Positions 54,538 to 64,000 of a DNA stretch of 64,000 nucleotides are shown one piece after another. Positions within the stretch are counted from its first letter, which is position 1. Every line of letters starts with the position of its first letter. The stretch spans positions 40,222,449 through 40,286,448 of the forward strand of contig CM038052.1 of assembly GCA_021397845.1 (NCBI GenBank), read 5' to 3'. Position numbers and translations under genes: made by a program. Under the pieces are notes generated by a model, which was not told the origin of the DNA, searched no databases, and saw only the letters and a list, made by a program, of their open reading frames with translations. This DNA comes from Areca catechu. Taxonomy: Eukaryota; Streptophyta; Magnoliopsida; Arecales; Arecaceae.

Positions 54538-56658
54538 ATGGCTCCTTCGGGCCAACACCCTCGACCCTCTAACAACCTGAATGAGGTAGGCCCCTCTTGA
54601 CTGAGGACTCCATCTTTCGATGAGGAAGACGAAGTCCCCCTCGAAGTCCGGAGGTGCCTGCATCCTGGCGGGATAGTCATTGGAAGCCCTAGGGTTCCTA
54701 CCGCTTCTTCTGTCCCTGTTGTCGCCCCTCTAGCGACAATGGCTTCAACCGGTCCCTCTGGCATTGTTTTGACAATGACCTAAGAGGATCTTTTCCTGAT
54801 CTGGGAAACATGCAGGGTCCCAAATTTCATCCGGCTCTTGCTTCCGAGACCAGGGGAGCAGGCCGTCTCAAGCGATCCGGGTTGGATCGCCTTTTACGAA
54901 GAGTTCCTTGCTGGGGGCCTTCATTTTCCTCTCCACCCCTTCTTTCTTTCTTTTCTTAGCCACTTTCTTCTCGTGCTGGCCCAGTTGACTCCCAACGCCA
55001 TTAGGGTCATCTCCGGCTTCATTGTCTTCTTCCACTTTCACGGGTTTGTCGCTCGTTTCTCTTTGTTCAGGGCTCTTTTCATCCTGAAGCGCCACCCTAC
55101 CAATGACGGGTGGTGGTTCCTTTCTCCCTGGTCCAAGTGCCTCTAATTTGAACTCCCCACTAAAATCAGGGGATGCAAGATCGGTATTTCTTCACTTTAG
55201 TCGAGGAGGTCGACTGGGTTTGGAGCGATCCGGACCGGTCCCCGAATCGTAACTCCCAGGAGGAGCCGGCTGACTGGGAAGTCTTCACCCAATTGATCAG
55301 TGATGAGCTCCCCTCCCTCAAGGTTCTTCTAACGTAGCAGAACTTGTTCGAGGTCAGGATCAGCCCAATCCGAGAGCTTGGTTAGTTTTCACTGGGCATG
55401 TCTCCATGTCTCTCTCTCTCTCTCTATTTTTTTTGAGGCTGACACTCCTTTACATTTTTTCTTCTTTTTTGTAGGGATGAAGTATTCCGTGGAGAACCTG
55501 ATGGAGTCCTCTCAGAAGAGGGGCGCTTCGGCCGAGCCCAAGGAGACTACACCGAAGAGGGCCCAGGTGGACACCGATCGACGGGCCCGGTCCACTTCGA
55601 CTTCGGAGCCAAGGGGGCTAATCCCACCCCCCGTCCCCCTCAGCAGTGGGTTCCCTCCCTGGAGATCGTCGACATCGATGAGGGGAGGGCAGGCGACTGG
55701 CCCGCCTCGCCTCTGGCTCGGCCGACCAGGGTGGTGGGCCTCCAGTAACGATCGAGGTCCTTCCGCGGTCTTCGCCACTAGTCACCAAGGAGGCCCCGGT
55801 GCCGACTTCCTCCAGACCCATGAATGCGTCGATGGGGGTTCTGCTGAATGCTTCAGTCATCCGGGATGTCGAGTTGGCAGGACGAATGATGGAATATGCC
55901 ATCCAGCCCAGTCATTGCTTCATGAAGGGAGGCCAGGACTACGCGATGGCACTCCAATGAATCCTCCCTTAGCTTTTCTCAGTAAGTACCTGGCCTTTTA
56001 ATGTTCCGATCAGATTGCGAAGGGATTAACCTCTTTCTTCGATGCAAATCGAGATCTACATACTATTGCTCCAGGAATTTTATGCCGGTTGGGTGAAGAG
56101 GGAGGCCGAGAAGGAGAAGAGACTGGCCAACCTCGCGGTCGATGTGAAGGACCTGATTGAGAAGGGGTAGGAGATGAAGAAGACCAACAAACTCCTTCAC
56201 CAAGATCTATCCCAGACTGAGGGGCGCAACAGGGACCTCGAGGCATCCCTGTCGAGGAGAAGGCATGGGCGAGGCGCCGTACCGAGGAGACCACAGCGGA
56301 GATCTCTCGCCTGGATGGGCGATCCCGGGCCCTCGAGGCCCGGGTCAATGAGGTCCTGGCGGAGTTGGCGGCGATGAACGACAAGGCACAAGGCACCTTG
56401 GCACTAATGGAGGCCGCCAAGAAGGAGGCCCTCGAAGCCGTGTCCAGGTTCTGGGCATCGCTGGAGTTTGAGGATGACGAAGCAGCCGTGGACACATTCA
56501 TCAAGGGATTCGAAGCCTGCTGGGAGAGGGTGGCTTTGATGTACCCGGAGCTCGATCTGGGGGGAGTCATCTTTGGAGGCGGCAAAGAGAGGCTTGAAGA
56601 AGCGGGGACTGGAGTGGCAGAGAAGGCGACCGCCGAGCAGTCGGCTGAGCAAGCGTAA
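54538..56658 (+). pseudogene. Tat-B aORF (antisense extra ORF)
   Basis: Plus strand, opposite to gag-pol. ATG 54538 (MAPSGQHPRPSNNLNEVG), then GPSGIVLTMT, FYEEFLAGGLHFPLHPFF, LTPNAIRVISGFIVFFHFHG, FSLFRALFILKRHP (the conserved domain like the Pfam putative gypsy-type transposon family), and after a frameshift near 55150 EEVDWVWSDPDRSPNR. An intron (55381-55474) precedes MKYSVENLMESSQKR, then a Pro/Arg-rich part and a long coiled coil (KRLANLAVDVKDLIEKG, then RNRDLEASL, RSRALEARVNEVLAELAAM), ending AVDTFIKGFEACWERVALMY and EQSAEQA with TAA at 56656-56658. At least three frame changes and stops. It matches the Tat-A aORF along its whole length. Function unknown. Confidence 0.8.
55381..55474 (+). 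other. Probable spliceosomal intron in the Tat-B aORF
   Basis: 94 bp from GTTAGTTTTCACTGGG to TTTCTTCTTTTTTGTAG, with a long pyrimidine tract (CTCTCTCTCTATTTTTTTTG at about 55411). Splicing joins CGAGAGCTTG to GGATGAAG, giving R-E-L-G-M-K-Y in one frame. The joint corresponds to the one inferred in Tat-A. Confidence 0.65.
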
Positions 56659-57520
56659 GTGCCGGTGGAGATCCAAGGAGCTGATGGTCCATCGGCACAC
56701 CGACCTGGGAAGGAGCCGGCGATCCAGTGATCTCCGGGGTCATCCTTGTATTTAGCATAGGGTTTTTGTTTTGTCTTTGGGGTCACCCGGCCTGTCAGGG
56801 ATCCCCCAAGTTGTACAAAGTCTTATGAATTTAAAGAAGCACCTTTTGTTTCTTCTCATTTCTGTATTCTAGCCTTCTACTCTGGTTCACCGTGCTTTTT
56901 ATAATGTCAGGAACTTTGGTTTTGTTTGACTCCAAGTTCGATCCTCCCTGGGATGCCTTAGTCGTTGTAGTGACTTAGAGAAAAAATCGGAAGCCTTTAA
57001 AGTGGTCGCCTTACTAGACTGAAGCTTCTACTAGAAGACTCCGGGAACCCATCGAGTGCTAGTGGTCCTTAGGTTCCCATCCTAGGGTGCTGGGCTTGAA
57101 AAGTTTATGGTCTTGAGTTGCCAGGCTTCATGAGTTTTCTATCTTTAAGTGCCATGCTTCTGGAGTTTCCGGTCTTTAGATGCCGGGCTTTTGGAGTTTC
57201 TGGTGCCGGGATTTTTGGTCTTTAGGTGTCGGGCTTCTGGAGTTTCCGGTCTTTAGATGTCGGGCTTCTAGAGTTTTCGGACTTTAGGTTCTGGGCTTCT
57301 GGAGTTTCTGGTCTTTAGGTGCCGGGCTTCTGGAGTTTTCGATGCCGGGGTTTCTGATCTTTAAGTGCCGGGCTTCTAGAGTTTCCGGTCTTTAGGTACC
57401 GGGCTTTTGGAGTTTTCAGTCTTTGGTCACCAGTCATGGGGTCAACGACAGCATTCCTGCGAGATAGATTCAACTGTTGTGCTAAAGAGAATTGTATTAT
57501 TAATGGGAGGAAGTCTTACA
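56659..57520 (-). other. Spacer between Tat-B integrase and aORF, with 31-bp tandem repeats
   Basis: No gene. From about 57090 to 57425 runs a degenerate array of GTGCCGGGCTTCTGGAGTTT plus CCGGTCTTTAG (31 bp; anchors CTTTAG at 57251 and 57282), roughly nine copies with insertions and truncations. Such repeats between pol and the extra ORF are known for Tat elements. 56760-57080 shows nothing recognisable. Confidence 0.75.
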
Positions 57521-58640
57521 TCATTGGTAGTACATCCTCAAGTTCCTAGCATTCCAGGTCCATGAAAATCGTACTCTATCAAGCTCGACGAGGTAGTAGG
57601 CCCCGTGAGGAAGGGCCTTGACCACTTTGTAGGGGCCTTCCCAATTCGAAGAGAGCTTGCTGCATTCCCGGGGTTGGGAGGCTTTTGCCCGCCATAGTAC
57701 CAGGTCGCTCGGGCGGAACATCTTCGGCTTTACCTTGGAGTTATAATATCAGGCCACCATTGTTAGTAAGCCACCATCCGAAATCGAGCCTTGTCCCTTG
57801 TTTCTTCAAGGAGGTCCAGGTTGAGTAGGAGCCGAGCTGGGTTCTCAGCTTCATCATATTGCTCCACTCGTAGTGTTGGCAAACTTAGCTCTACTGGGAT
57901 CACTGCCTCCACGCCGAAGACGAGGTTGAATGGAGTCTCATCTATGGCCGTTCGAGGTGTTGTGTGGTACGCCCACAGAATACTGGGGAGTTCTTCGATC
58001 CATTTACCTTTGGCTTGGTCTAGCCTAGTCCGGAGTCCTTGAAGGATGGTCCAGTTAGTCACCTCAGTCTCTCTGTTGGTCTGAGGATGAGCCACCGAGG
58101 TGAAGCGGTGGCAGATACCGAGGTCATCGCAGAACCTCTCGAACTCTTAATTATCGAATTGCCATCCGTTGTCGGTGATGATGGTGCGAGGGAATTCGAA
58201 GCAGCATATGATTAACTTCCAGAGGAACTTGCTGACATTAGCCTTTGTGATCCATGCCAGCGATTTGGCCTCGACCCTTTTTATGAAGTAGTTGATGGCG
58301 ACTATGAGAAACTTGTGCTGCCCAAGTGCGGGAGAAAAAGGACCAAGGATGTCCATGCCCCACTGGACGAATGGCCAGGGGGCAAAGAGCTGGGAGAGCA
58401 GTGCAGCCGACTGTCATTGCATGATAGCATGACATTGGCAGCGATTACACTTCTTGACAAAGTTGGCTGCATCCTTCCTCATTGTTTCCCAATAGTACCC
58501 CTGGCGGAGGGCCTTGTATGCCAAAGTTCTGTCCCCATGTGATTCCCACAGAGGCCTTCGTGTATCTTTTGGAGTACGATTGCCGCCTCCGAGAGTCTCA
58601 AGCATTTCAGGAGTGGATAGAAGTAGGACCTTCGGTAGAG
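57521..58640 (-). pseudogene. Tat-B integrase
   Basis: Zinc-binding HHCC region: HEGLCGNH at about 58558, GYYWETMRKDAANFVKKCNR with CQCH at about 58430. Catalytic core: MDILGPF at 58356, ITDNGWQFDN at about 58150, and the Glu in ETEVTNWTILQGLR (about 58060) complete D,D-35-E. AYHTTPRTAIDETPFNLVFG follows to 57763. C-terminal part MFRPSDLVLWRAKASQPREC and KLSSNWEGPYKVVKALPHGA end at 57521. Frames are shifted between these pieces, and TAG or TAA stops separate them. Integrase joins element cDNA to host DNA. The active-site residues are still readable although the gene is broken. Confidence 0.85.
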
Positions 58641-59300
58641 TTGTGCATCCATCAGCACGAAGCGCGTGGCCTTCCTTTTGATGATGCCGGCCTCCATACG
58701 ATCTTCGGGCAAGGTACCATCGGTGATGTACCTGACATACTTGTCCATCCAGCTGGGCTCCAAGGTAACTTGTTGGACTTCTTCGGGTGCTTCATAGCTT
58801 GGAGTTTGGAGATGCTTGATGTAGGCGCGACCCATGGACAAGTCTGGTAGAGTCACCAATCGGGAAAGGGCATCAGCATGAGCATTTTCTCCGTGCAGGA
58901 TGTGGGAGATGCTAAATCACCTGAAACCCACTGCACTAGTGCATACCAGCTCTAGGTACTTCAACATTTGAAGATCTCGGGCCTCAAATTCTCTCGAGAC
59001 CTGCCTAGGCACCAATTGTGAGTCGGTGAAGACCCTCATATTGGGCATGCCCAGCTTGCGAGAGACTCTCAGTCCCGCGAGGAGCGCTTCATACTCTGCT
59101 TGATTGTTGGTGGCAGCAAACTGGAAATGGAGCGCACACTCGGCGACGACTCCTTCATTATTAGCGAGAATGAGTCTGGCTCCACTCCCACCAGAGTTGG
59201 ATGCTCCGTCCACATGCAGGACCCATATATCCCCCTCCGGTTCAGGTCCCGTTTATTGCTCCTGGGAGATCTCCGCTGGTTCCTCACCCAGGCTTGCACA
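58641..59300 (-). pseudogene. Tat-B second RNase H (Tat-type) and linker
   Basis: MDGASNSGGSGARLILANNE at 59213, then AATNNQAEYEALLAGLRVSR and VFTDSQLVPRQVSREFEARD match the extra, archaeal-like RNase H that Tat elements carry after the normal one, with the D, E, D active-site pattern. The linker GENAHADALSRLVTLPD follows, then a spacer (58859-58641) leading to the integrase zinc region. One stop near 58920 interrupts the frame. Confidence 0.85.
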
Positions 59301-60840
59301 CTCGACCAGGAAGTCAGCCAGTACCTAAGCCTTCATGGATGACCTCGACCGGTAGGTGATGTTGAACTCACTAAGCTTCAGCGCCCAGTTCGCTAGACAT
59401 CCAAAGGTATCATGGCGGCTCAATATGACCTTCAGCGGTTGATCCATCAAAACCGCATTCGGGTGTGCTTGAAAGTAGGGCCTTAGTCATTGGGCAGATA
59501 TGATGAGTGTAAAAATTAACTTCTCGGAGTGAGTGTACCTGACCTCGGCGTCGCAGAGAAGCTTGCTTGCATAATATACTGGTCTCTGGACACCATCCCC
59601 GTCTGTGTGGACTAGGACCGAGCTGACGGCTCTCGGGGTGACCGCCATGTACAAGAGGAGCTCCTCTCCATCTTCCGACCGAGAGAGCAGAGGTGGTGAC
59701 ATCATGGTCTTCTTCAGCTCCTCGAAGGCCTCCTGGTACTCCTTCGGCCAGGTAAAGTCATGCATCTTCCATAGTGCCTTGAAGAAGGGTTGGCAATGGT
59801 CAGCAGATTGTGAGATGAAATGGCTCAGGGCTGCTATACGGCGGTGAGGCACTGAACCTGCTTCTTGGAGGTGGGCTACTCCATATCAAGAATCGCTGGG
59901 ACCTTCTTTGGATTGGCCTCAATTCCCCTCTAGGTGACCATGAATCCCAGGAACTTCCCAGCCACCACGCCGAAGATGCACTTTGCCAGGTTCAACTTCA
60001 TTTGGTGAAGGCGAATATTGCGGAAGGTCTCCATCAGATCATCGACATGGTCCGAGGTCGGCCTGCTCATGACGAGCATATCGTCCACGTACACCTGCAT
60101 GTTTTGGCCAATCTGGTCTTTGAAGACCTTGTTGACTAGCCGCTAATACGTGGCGCCAGCGTTCTTCAAGTCGAACGGCTTCATTCTATAGTAGTAGGTC
60201 CCGCGGTCCGTGATGAAGGCATTATGCTCCTCGTCCTGCGGATACATTCTGATTTGGTTATGCCCAAAGAATGCATCCATGAAGGAGAGCAAGCAGTGCT
60301 CCAAGGTGGCGTCCACGAGCTGGTCGATCTTCAAAATGGGGAAGTTGTCTTTTGGACAAGCACGGTTGAGGTCGGTGTAGTCTATACAGATCCTCCACTT
60401 CTTGTTGCTCTTCTTGACCATGACCACATTCACCAACCAGCTAGGGTACTTCACTTCGCGAGTGAACCTGACCGCAAGGAGCTTCTCCACTTCATCATTG
60501 ATTGCCTTCCACCTCTTTAAGGCTTTCTTTTACCGGACTAGGCGGCACTTCAGGTCAACATTCAACCTGTGAGTGATGATGTTGGGGGGAATCCCTGGCA
60601 TATCAGCTGCACTCCAAGCGAACATGTCTGCGTTCGCTCGGAGAAAACTTAACAAGCGAGCTCGTTTATCCTTTGGTAGCTGGGCTCCTACCTGCACCAT
60701 CTTCAATGTGTCCGAGTCGAGGGGATAAGTCAAGAGACGCTCGATGGAACCGCCCTTGGGGTCTTGCACCCTTTGATCAAGGTCGTCGACAGCAGAATCA
60801 TCCTCGATGCCTTGGTTATTAGGGATGGCCTGCAAGTAAT
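59301..60840 (-). pseudogene. Tat-B reverse transcriptase and RNase H
   Basis: 60835-60530 is the pre-RT part (FLRANADMFAWSAADMPGIP). RT starts ...EVKYPSWLVNVVMVKKSN (60440), then WRICIDYTDLNRACPKDNFP, MDAFFGHNQI and GTYYYRMKPFDLKNAGATY (60143). After a stop come QNMQVYVDDMLVMSR (about 60090, catalytic YVDD), KLNLAKCIFGVVAGKFLGF, the thumb, and RNase H with LLLYMAVTPRAVSSVLV, VQRPVYYASKLL and YTHSEKLI (59852-59487). Stops occur after TY and elsewhere, so the gene is broken although most motifs are intact. Confidence 0.88.
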
Positions 60841-61450
60841 GTTAGACTGGTTGAGGTGCCTCCCTCATCTCTCCCATACCGAAGGAGGTCAGGAACTGCA
60901 CCAGCAGTCGTTTGGTGGATATTACTACATTAAGTAAGTTAAGCCCTGGATGACCAAGGATTGCATTATAAGCTAATGGGAGCCTGACGATAGTGAAGGT
61001 CATCATGACTGTGCTCTACCAGGGTGGCGACCCGACTGTAACGGGGAGAGTGATCTCTCCCTTGACTCCCATAGAATCCCCAGTGAAACCCACGAGAGGG
61101 GTGTGCACTAGCTTCAGCCGATCAAAAGACAAGTTCATCCGAGAGAAAGCATCATAGAAAAAGACATCCGTCGAGCTCCCACTATCAACCATAATGCGTC
61201 TTACAAGATGCCTGGCGATGGTCATCTCGACCACGATGGCATCATTGTTTACATTTTCTTCCTCACTTCCCTTCCCCTTCATAAAGAGGAGTGCATTTTC
61301 CAGATTTCCTCCCTCCCGGGCTCTCTTTGATGCGCGCTCTATTCCCCAAGAGATCATACCTACAGGCTTCTCGGTGGGTCGATTGTCAACAGCAGGGACA
61401 GGGGGGAGAGCCACAAGTGGTTGATTCTCCGCCAGGACCTCGCTCCTCAC
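60841..61450 (-). pseudogene. Tat-B protease region
   Basis: VRRIMVDSGSSTDVFFYDAF at about 61200-61140 is the aspartic protease active site (DSG). EITLPVTVGSPPW follows at 61020, then the linker to RT. The frame 61016-61450 is open for 144 residues, one of the longest intact pieces in the element. Confidence 0.85.
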
Positions 61451-62658
61451 GAACTTTCTGAGGTAGCCTCTCCTTATCAGGTCTTCGATTGCCCTTCTCA
61501 GGTTGCGGCAGTCCTCAGTGTCGTAGTCGTGGTCGCGGTCACGATGGAATTGGCAGTACTTCGTCTTATCACGACCACTTGACGGCCTTAATGGGGGAGG
61601 TCGGCGTAGGTAGCACTCGCCCTCGATCTCTAAAAGAATTTTTGAGCTCGGAGCGAGGAGGGGAGTGAAGGTCTCCTCTGGAGCGGGATCGCTTTATGGC
61701 TTTGGTCCCGATCGAAAGTCCATTGGTGGCCCAGGTCTCCGTATCCCAGGTGCATCTCTTGGGGTCGACTTCTTCAGAGGCTTCCCATCCAGTTCTCTCC
61801 TAGTACGGTAGGCCTCCTCGGCACAGATGTACTTATGGACGCGGAGGAGTTCAAAGTATGTCTTTGACGGCTTCTTGTCTAAAGAATAGGTCAAGCGGGA
61901 GGTCTTGAACCCTCGCTTCAATGCCAGCATGGCAACGGGCTCATCCAGACTATAGATTTCCAAAGCGGCAGCTTTTAAACGGGTCACATAGTCCCATAGA
62001 GGCTCACGGTCTTGCTGTCGGATAGAGAAGAGTGTATCCACCTCGCGTGGCACCTTCCGATAGGTGTCGAAGTGGGCCACAAATCTCTTCTCCAGTTGTT
62101 GGAAGGAGCCAATGCTTTCAGGCTCGAGACGGGTGAACCAAACTCGAGTGGCCTTCCGGAGAGTGGCCGGAAAGGCGATGCACAGGAGGGCATCCATCGT
62201 CCCGTGGACTCTCATGAGAGCCTTATAGCTCTCCAGGTGGTCCAGGGGATCGATGGTCCCATCGTAAGGATCCACCTGAGGCATACGGAACCGACTAGGG
62301 ATCAATTCCTCTTGGATTTCCCGGGAAAATGGGGGTCAGGCATCATAGCCCGCTGGCTTCTTGGATGAACCCTACATGTTGACAAGCTGGGGGAGAGCTC
62401 TGCTAGCTTGCACTCTTGATCTTCTAGGCGTCGCCCGGCTAGGCGCCTGATGGCCTCGTCAGTGGAGCCTTCCACTGAGGCCGCTGAAGAAGATGGAGTT
62501 GATAGCTGGGGATGGTCACAATGGGGAGCCTTGCCTTGGCGGTGCTTGTCGCGCTTGATGACGGCATTGTCATCCGTCGGGGATCGGCTCTCGCGATCCG
62601 TTGACCCATAATGATTTTTCTTCGCGGGGGTCTGGTGACTCCCACGGGGATTAGCCAT
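61451..62658 (-). pseudogene. Tat-B gag
   Basis: ATG at 62658 (MANPRGSHQTPAKKNHYGST), a charged N-terminus, a frame change near 62345, then the Gag core from IPSRFRMPQVDPYDGTIDPL through ARVW/ATRVWFTRLEPESIGSF, FVAHFDTYRKV and LWDYVTRLKAAALEI (62305-61694). After a stop the zinc-knuckle-like segment YCQFHRDRDHDYDTEDC (about 61555) is followed by LRRAIEDLIRRGYLRKFV. This order is typical of Tat Gag. About 400 residues in all. Confidence 0.88.
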
Positions 62659-63039
62659 GGCCCGCGGGTGGGATGGCCTGCCTTGGATAGAGCACAGGCT
62701 ACCGCGAGGGCCTGCAGCTTAGGCCGTAGGGGTCCCTGGCTATGGTTGGGTGACCAGGGAGCGTTGCTGGTGCTGCAACTACCTCACGACTGTGGCCAGT
62801 ACCTGCATCTGTTGGACTAGTGCGGCATACTGGCCATCTACCGAGGGCAGCTATGGTGGAGCCTGATGCTCCCTCTTTGGACTATGCGGGCCCAAAGAAG
62901 AAGGGGCATCCCCTGCCCGGCTAGTGGAGGCTTCTCGCTCACGGGTCACCACCATGCTTCGAGCGGAGCTGTTCTCAAGCTCGCCGGGGGTCTTATATGG
63001 ACAGGGGCTTTTCTCCCCCTTCCTGGCGCGCTAATCTAT
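62659..63039 (-). other. Leader of Tat-B and post-LTR block
   Basis: Between LTR and gag ATG. Next to the LTR the minus strand reads TTAGCGCGCCAGGAAGGGGG (63013-63034), resembling the GCGCGCCAGGTAGGGG block found directly after the LTR in some grass Tat elements and probably containing the primer site; I cannot assign the tRNA. Otherwise non-coding. Confidence 0.6.
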
Positions 63040-64000
63040 TGTGGACCTTACCGTCGTGGCCTGCAGCTATGATATGGCACTAGACGTCAGGCCCTTTACT
63101 TTGGAATCCCACGGCTCCCAGTCCTACAAAACAGAGTTAGAGCCCGGGCCGGGGATCCCGACGAGGGCACTCCAATGATCAAGTTAGCAGACGGTAAAGA
63201 GGAACAGATTCTCCAAGGCGGATTCCACTTCTGTCACCGCACTCGGAGGGGAGTTTTCAACAGAGAATTGAATAAAAGATGTCAAAGAGGGGGATGCTCG
63301 AGTCGTGGCCGTTATGTCCGTTGGGACTCTCTCCATGAGTCTTTCGGGAAGTCCTCGTGCCTTCTCTTCGCCCGTTCTCCCTTTTTTCGGACTTGTGCTC
63401 GTGCTCCCTCGCGGAGTTGCTTATCTTCACCCTTATTCCCCCCCGTTTAGTGCCCTTTTAGATCACCAGTCCTCCTAGTGCCTTGATTCTCGCCCTTCGG
63501 GGGGCTCAGGGATCAACGGAGTCCGTTGGAAGCGCTAATGAGGTCATTACCCCTTATAGTAGGGAGTTAAGCCGTGAACCTTGTTTCCTCAGTAGGCTAT
63601 CACCACTGGGAAAATTTTGCAAGGCCTCGATCCGAGGTGGCCCCCTTCGGGTGTAAGCTCCTAACACGGCCTTCTTTTTCCGAACGGTTCAGGTGGTCGG
63701 CTGCAGGATCTGACACCTCGATCAGGATACCCTTCCCCACTAGTGCAAACGAGGGTAGGCGCACCTTACTAGCTTTGGGACGCCATACTAGGCGTGCCGC
63801 ACTGCGCACGCGGATTCACTGGCAGTCTTGGTGCAGGCGCCTTCGTTCTTCCCCATGCTTCCAAGGAAAGGGCTCGACTCCGGTCGAGATAGGCTCGACC
63901 CTTGGGGAGCCACCTGGCGAAGGAGCGAAGTGGGCTCCACTTCGACCGAGGTGGGCTCGACCCTTGGGGTGCCGCCTGGCGAAGGAGCGAAGAGGGCTTG
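63040..64000 (-). repeat. 5' LTR of Tat-B, cut by the window end
   Basis: Starts TGTGGACCTTACCGTCG in plus orientation and parallels the 3' LTR from 52571 on. The first two 62-bp repeat units are at about 63875-64000. The outer border and the second target-site copy (ACTAT expected) lie beyond the window. Confidence 0.88.

Larger units (their letters stand above)
52571..64000 (-). mobile_element. Tat-type Ty3/gypsy element B (Tat-B), runs off the right edge
   Basis: Minus-strand order: 5' LTR (63040 to beyond 64000), post-LTR conserved block, gag, protease, RT, RNase H, a second (Tat-type) RNase H, integrase, 31-bp tandem repeats, an antisense aORF on the plus strand, and the 3' LTR starting at 52571. 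The extra RNase H and antisense ORF are hallmarks of the Tat lineage. GC content is clearly higher than in the rest of the window. Stops and frameshifts in all genes show it is inactive. Confidence 0.92.

Noticed and set aside
56010..56786. 258-codon minus-strand frame opposite the Tat-B aORF
   Set aside because: The plus-strand product has coiled-coil character and matches Tat-A. The minus frame has no recognisable motif and results from high GC content.
57090..57425. Regular short repeats resembling a CRISPR array
   Set aside because: 31-bp units follow one another without unique spacers and are degenerate, in a plant retrotransposon. The 62-bp and 84-bp arrays are likewise tandem repeats.

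Overview
This 64 kb window is plant nuclear DNA made almost entirely of LTR retrotransposons nested in one another. I found no host gene, rRNA, tRNA gene or bacterial-type operon. The element lineages (Ty3/gypsy Tat, Athila and chromovirus types; Ty1/copia types including a SIRE-like one), the tRNA-Met primer sites and a short hAT-type element point to a large-genome flowering plant, probably a monocot. The species cannot be told from the sequence.

Layout, left to right. 1-4107: right part of a minus-strand chromovirus-like element (chromo-1), with gag remnant, an unusually long open frame (ORF2), primer site and 5' LTR. 4199-9127: minus-strand copia material arranged internal-LTR-internal-LTR (Copia-C). 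9128-10506: 3' part of the antisense extra ORF (aORF) of a Tat element (Tat-A), carrying a 519-bp hAT-type MITE. 10507-49242: a minus-strand Athila-type element (Athila-1) inserted in the Tat-A aORF. Inside Athila-1 lie two solo LTRs in its 3' LTR (11816-13649 and 14036-15433), a plus-strand SIRE-like copia (SIRE-1, 17673-36684), which itself holds a minus-strand copia (Copia-N, 21981-31495), and a second chromovirus-like element (chromo-2, 38324-46678) whose 5' LTR holds a solo LTR (44675-46274). 49243-52570: 5' part of the Tat-A aORF and its flank. 52571-64000: a minus-strand Tat element (Tat-B) with LTR, plus-strand aORF, pol, gag and the start of the 5' LTR, running off the right edge.

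The nesting is supported by target-site duplications read directly: GATAC (Copia-N), GGAAC and ACAAG (two solo LTRs), CCACC (chromo-2), CCTGGCTT (MITE), and near matches ATAGT/ATTGT (solo LTR 1), ATTGC/ATAGC (Athila-1) and TCTTT/TCCCT (SIRE-1). For three solo LTRs the sister LTR in this same window is an empty site. The deepest stack is Tat-A > Athila-1 > SIRE-1 > Copia-N.

All coding regions are remnants with stops and frameshifts, so no element here is expected to be autonomous. The points most worth following are the chromovirus ORF2, which is open for more than 300 codons and lies in the -1 frame relative to gag in both copies; the antisense Tat aORF with what looks like a spliceosomal intron at the same phase in two elements; a SIRE env-like frame broken by ten stop codons (eight of them TAG) but no frameshift; and arrays of GTCGAC-centred palindromes in several unrelated element families.
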